DNA from: Conexibacter sp.
GTDB taxonomy: Bacteria > Actinomycetota > Thermoleophilia > Solirubrobacterales > Solirubrobacteraceae
Assembly (NCBI GenBank): GCA_025964055.1
Contig: JAOPZP010000462.1
Span: 1 to 6,293, forward strand
DNA length: 6,293 nucleotides
Direction: 5' to 3'
In this document: positions 5,830 to 6,293 of the stretch, piece by piece
Layout of the letters: every line of letters starts with the position of its first letter
Position numbering within the stretch: the first letter of the stretch is position 1
Notes under the pieces: model-generated
Databases searched by the model: none
Seen by the model: only the letters and a program-made list of their open reading frames with translations
Told to the model about the DNA's origin: nothing
Translations under genes and position numbers: made by a program

Positions 5830-6293
5830 CGCGATGCGCGTCCGCTGCACCGACGTTGCGAAGTCGTGCGCGAAGCGGTCGACGACCGCCCAGTCGGTGT
5901 AGTCGGTGTCGACGTGGACGTCGATGTGCGGGTCCTGCCGGTGCGCGATGAGCCGCATGAGCACGCGCGTGGGCAAGTTGTACTTCTCGAACTGCAGCGC
6001 ACCGGCGAACGCCGCGGTGGTCGCGGGCGTCCAGCCGGTCGCCTCGACGACCTCGTCGATCAGCGCGCCCGTGGTGGCGCGCGCCTCGTCGGAGTCCTCG
6101 GCGGCCGTCAGGGAGACCGAGAAGAACGCCGACGGCACGGCGCCGAGCGTGGTGCGGTGCTCCGACATCCAGTCGAGGATCTCCTTCTGGTGGTGGCCGC
6201 GATGGATCGAGGCGCCGACGACGATGCCGTCGAGCCCGGTCGGGTCGACCGCCGCGCCCGTCCGGCTGACGCGGGCGTCGACGCCCTGCTCGC
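5824..6293 (-). CDS. HemG-like flavodoxin-domain protein (N-terminus beyond the window)
   Basis: This minus-strand frame is open from the window edge to the TGA complementary to 5824-5826, giving 155 visible residues; the ATG at 6166-6168 is internal because the fold continues before it. Visible motifs match the C-terminal two thirds of the HemG flavodoxin family: IVVGASIHRGHH, then PSAFFSVSL, FAGALQFEKYN and DTDYTDW close to the end. HemG is the menaquinone-linked protoporphyrinogen IX dehydrogenase of enterobacteria, an FMN protein of about 180 residues, so only some 20-30 residues (with the FMN phosphate-binding loop) should be missing. Actinobacteria usually make haem by the coproporphyrin route, so a role in haem synthesis is not assured; a general flavodoxin-type electron carrier or quinone-linked enzyme is equally possible. 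It converges on the bactofilin-like gene with only 13 bases between stops. Confidence 0.82.
   Translation of the reverse strand, partial: EQGVDARVSRTGAAVDPTGLDGIVVGASIHRGHHQKEILDWMSEHRTTLGAVPSAFFSVSLTAAEDSDEARATTGALIDEVVEATGWTPATTAAFAGALQFEKYNLPTRVLMRLIAHRQDPHIDVHVDTDYTDWAVVDRFAHDFATSVQRTRIAA

Overview
This is a very GC-rich window. Third codon positions are almost all G or C, and every gene is flanked by long antisense and off-frame open frames that are only shadows. The style fits a high-GC actinobacterium. The protein types and the promoter-at-the-start-codon architecture suggest Thermoleophilia (Solirubrobacterales/Conexibacter-like). That placement is inference, because there is no rRNA or other marker gene here.

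Layout. (1) Bases 1-2106, plus strand: the 3' part of a large, presumably secreted protein that joins an esterase-like phytase domain to a calcineurin-type metallophosphoesterase domain; its start lies upstream of the window. A GC-only hairpin follows the stop. (2) 2174-2848, plus: a short cation diffusion facilitator (zinc-type metal exporter) with a His-rich N-terminus and no C-terminal cytoplasmic domain. (3) 2860-3528, plus: a NarL/LuxR-type response regulator with no kinase beside it. (4) 3619-4833, plus: a FAD/NAD(P)-binding oxidoreductase of the pyridine nucleotide-disulphide type without a CxxC active site. (5) 4884-5810, plus: a signal-peptide protein with bactofilin-like 17-19-residue repeats followed by several membrane segments. 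(6) 5824-6293, minus: the C-terminal part of a HemG-like flavodoxin-domain protein that meets gene 5 tail to tail with 13 bases between stops.

The plus-strand genes do not form an obvious single pathway. Genes 2, 3 and 4 each have a TAnnnT -10-like hexamer ending 7-8 bases before the ATG. Genes 2 and 4 have no usable Shine-Dalgarno sequence and gene 3 has only a weak GAG. They therefore look like separately promoted, leaderless genes rather than one operon. Gene 5 is different, with a good GAGGAG ribosome binding site. The close packing of metal export, response regulator and flavin redox genes may be functional or chance.

I see no CRISPR array, tRNA, rRNA, insertion sequence, phage gene or att site. 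There is no gene-free stretch longer than about 90 bases. The best second-look items are the leaderless promoter pattern, the phytase-like/metallophosphoesterase fusion with atypical metal-ligand motifs, the truncated metal exporter, and the extracytoplasmic bactofilin-like membrane protein. None of these amounts to a clearly new multi-gene system on the sequence alone.
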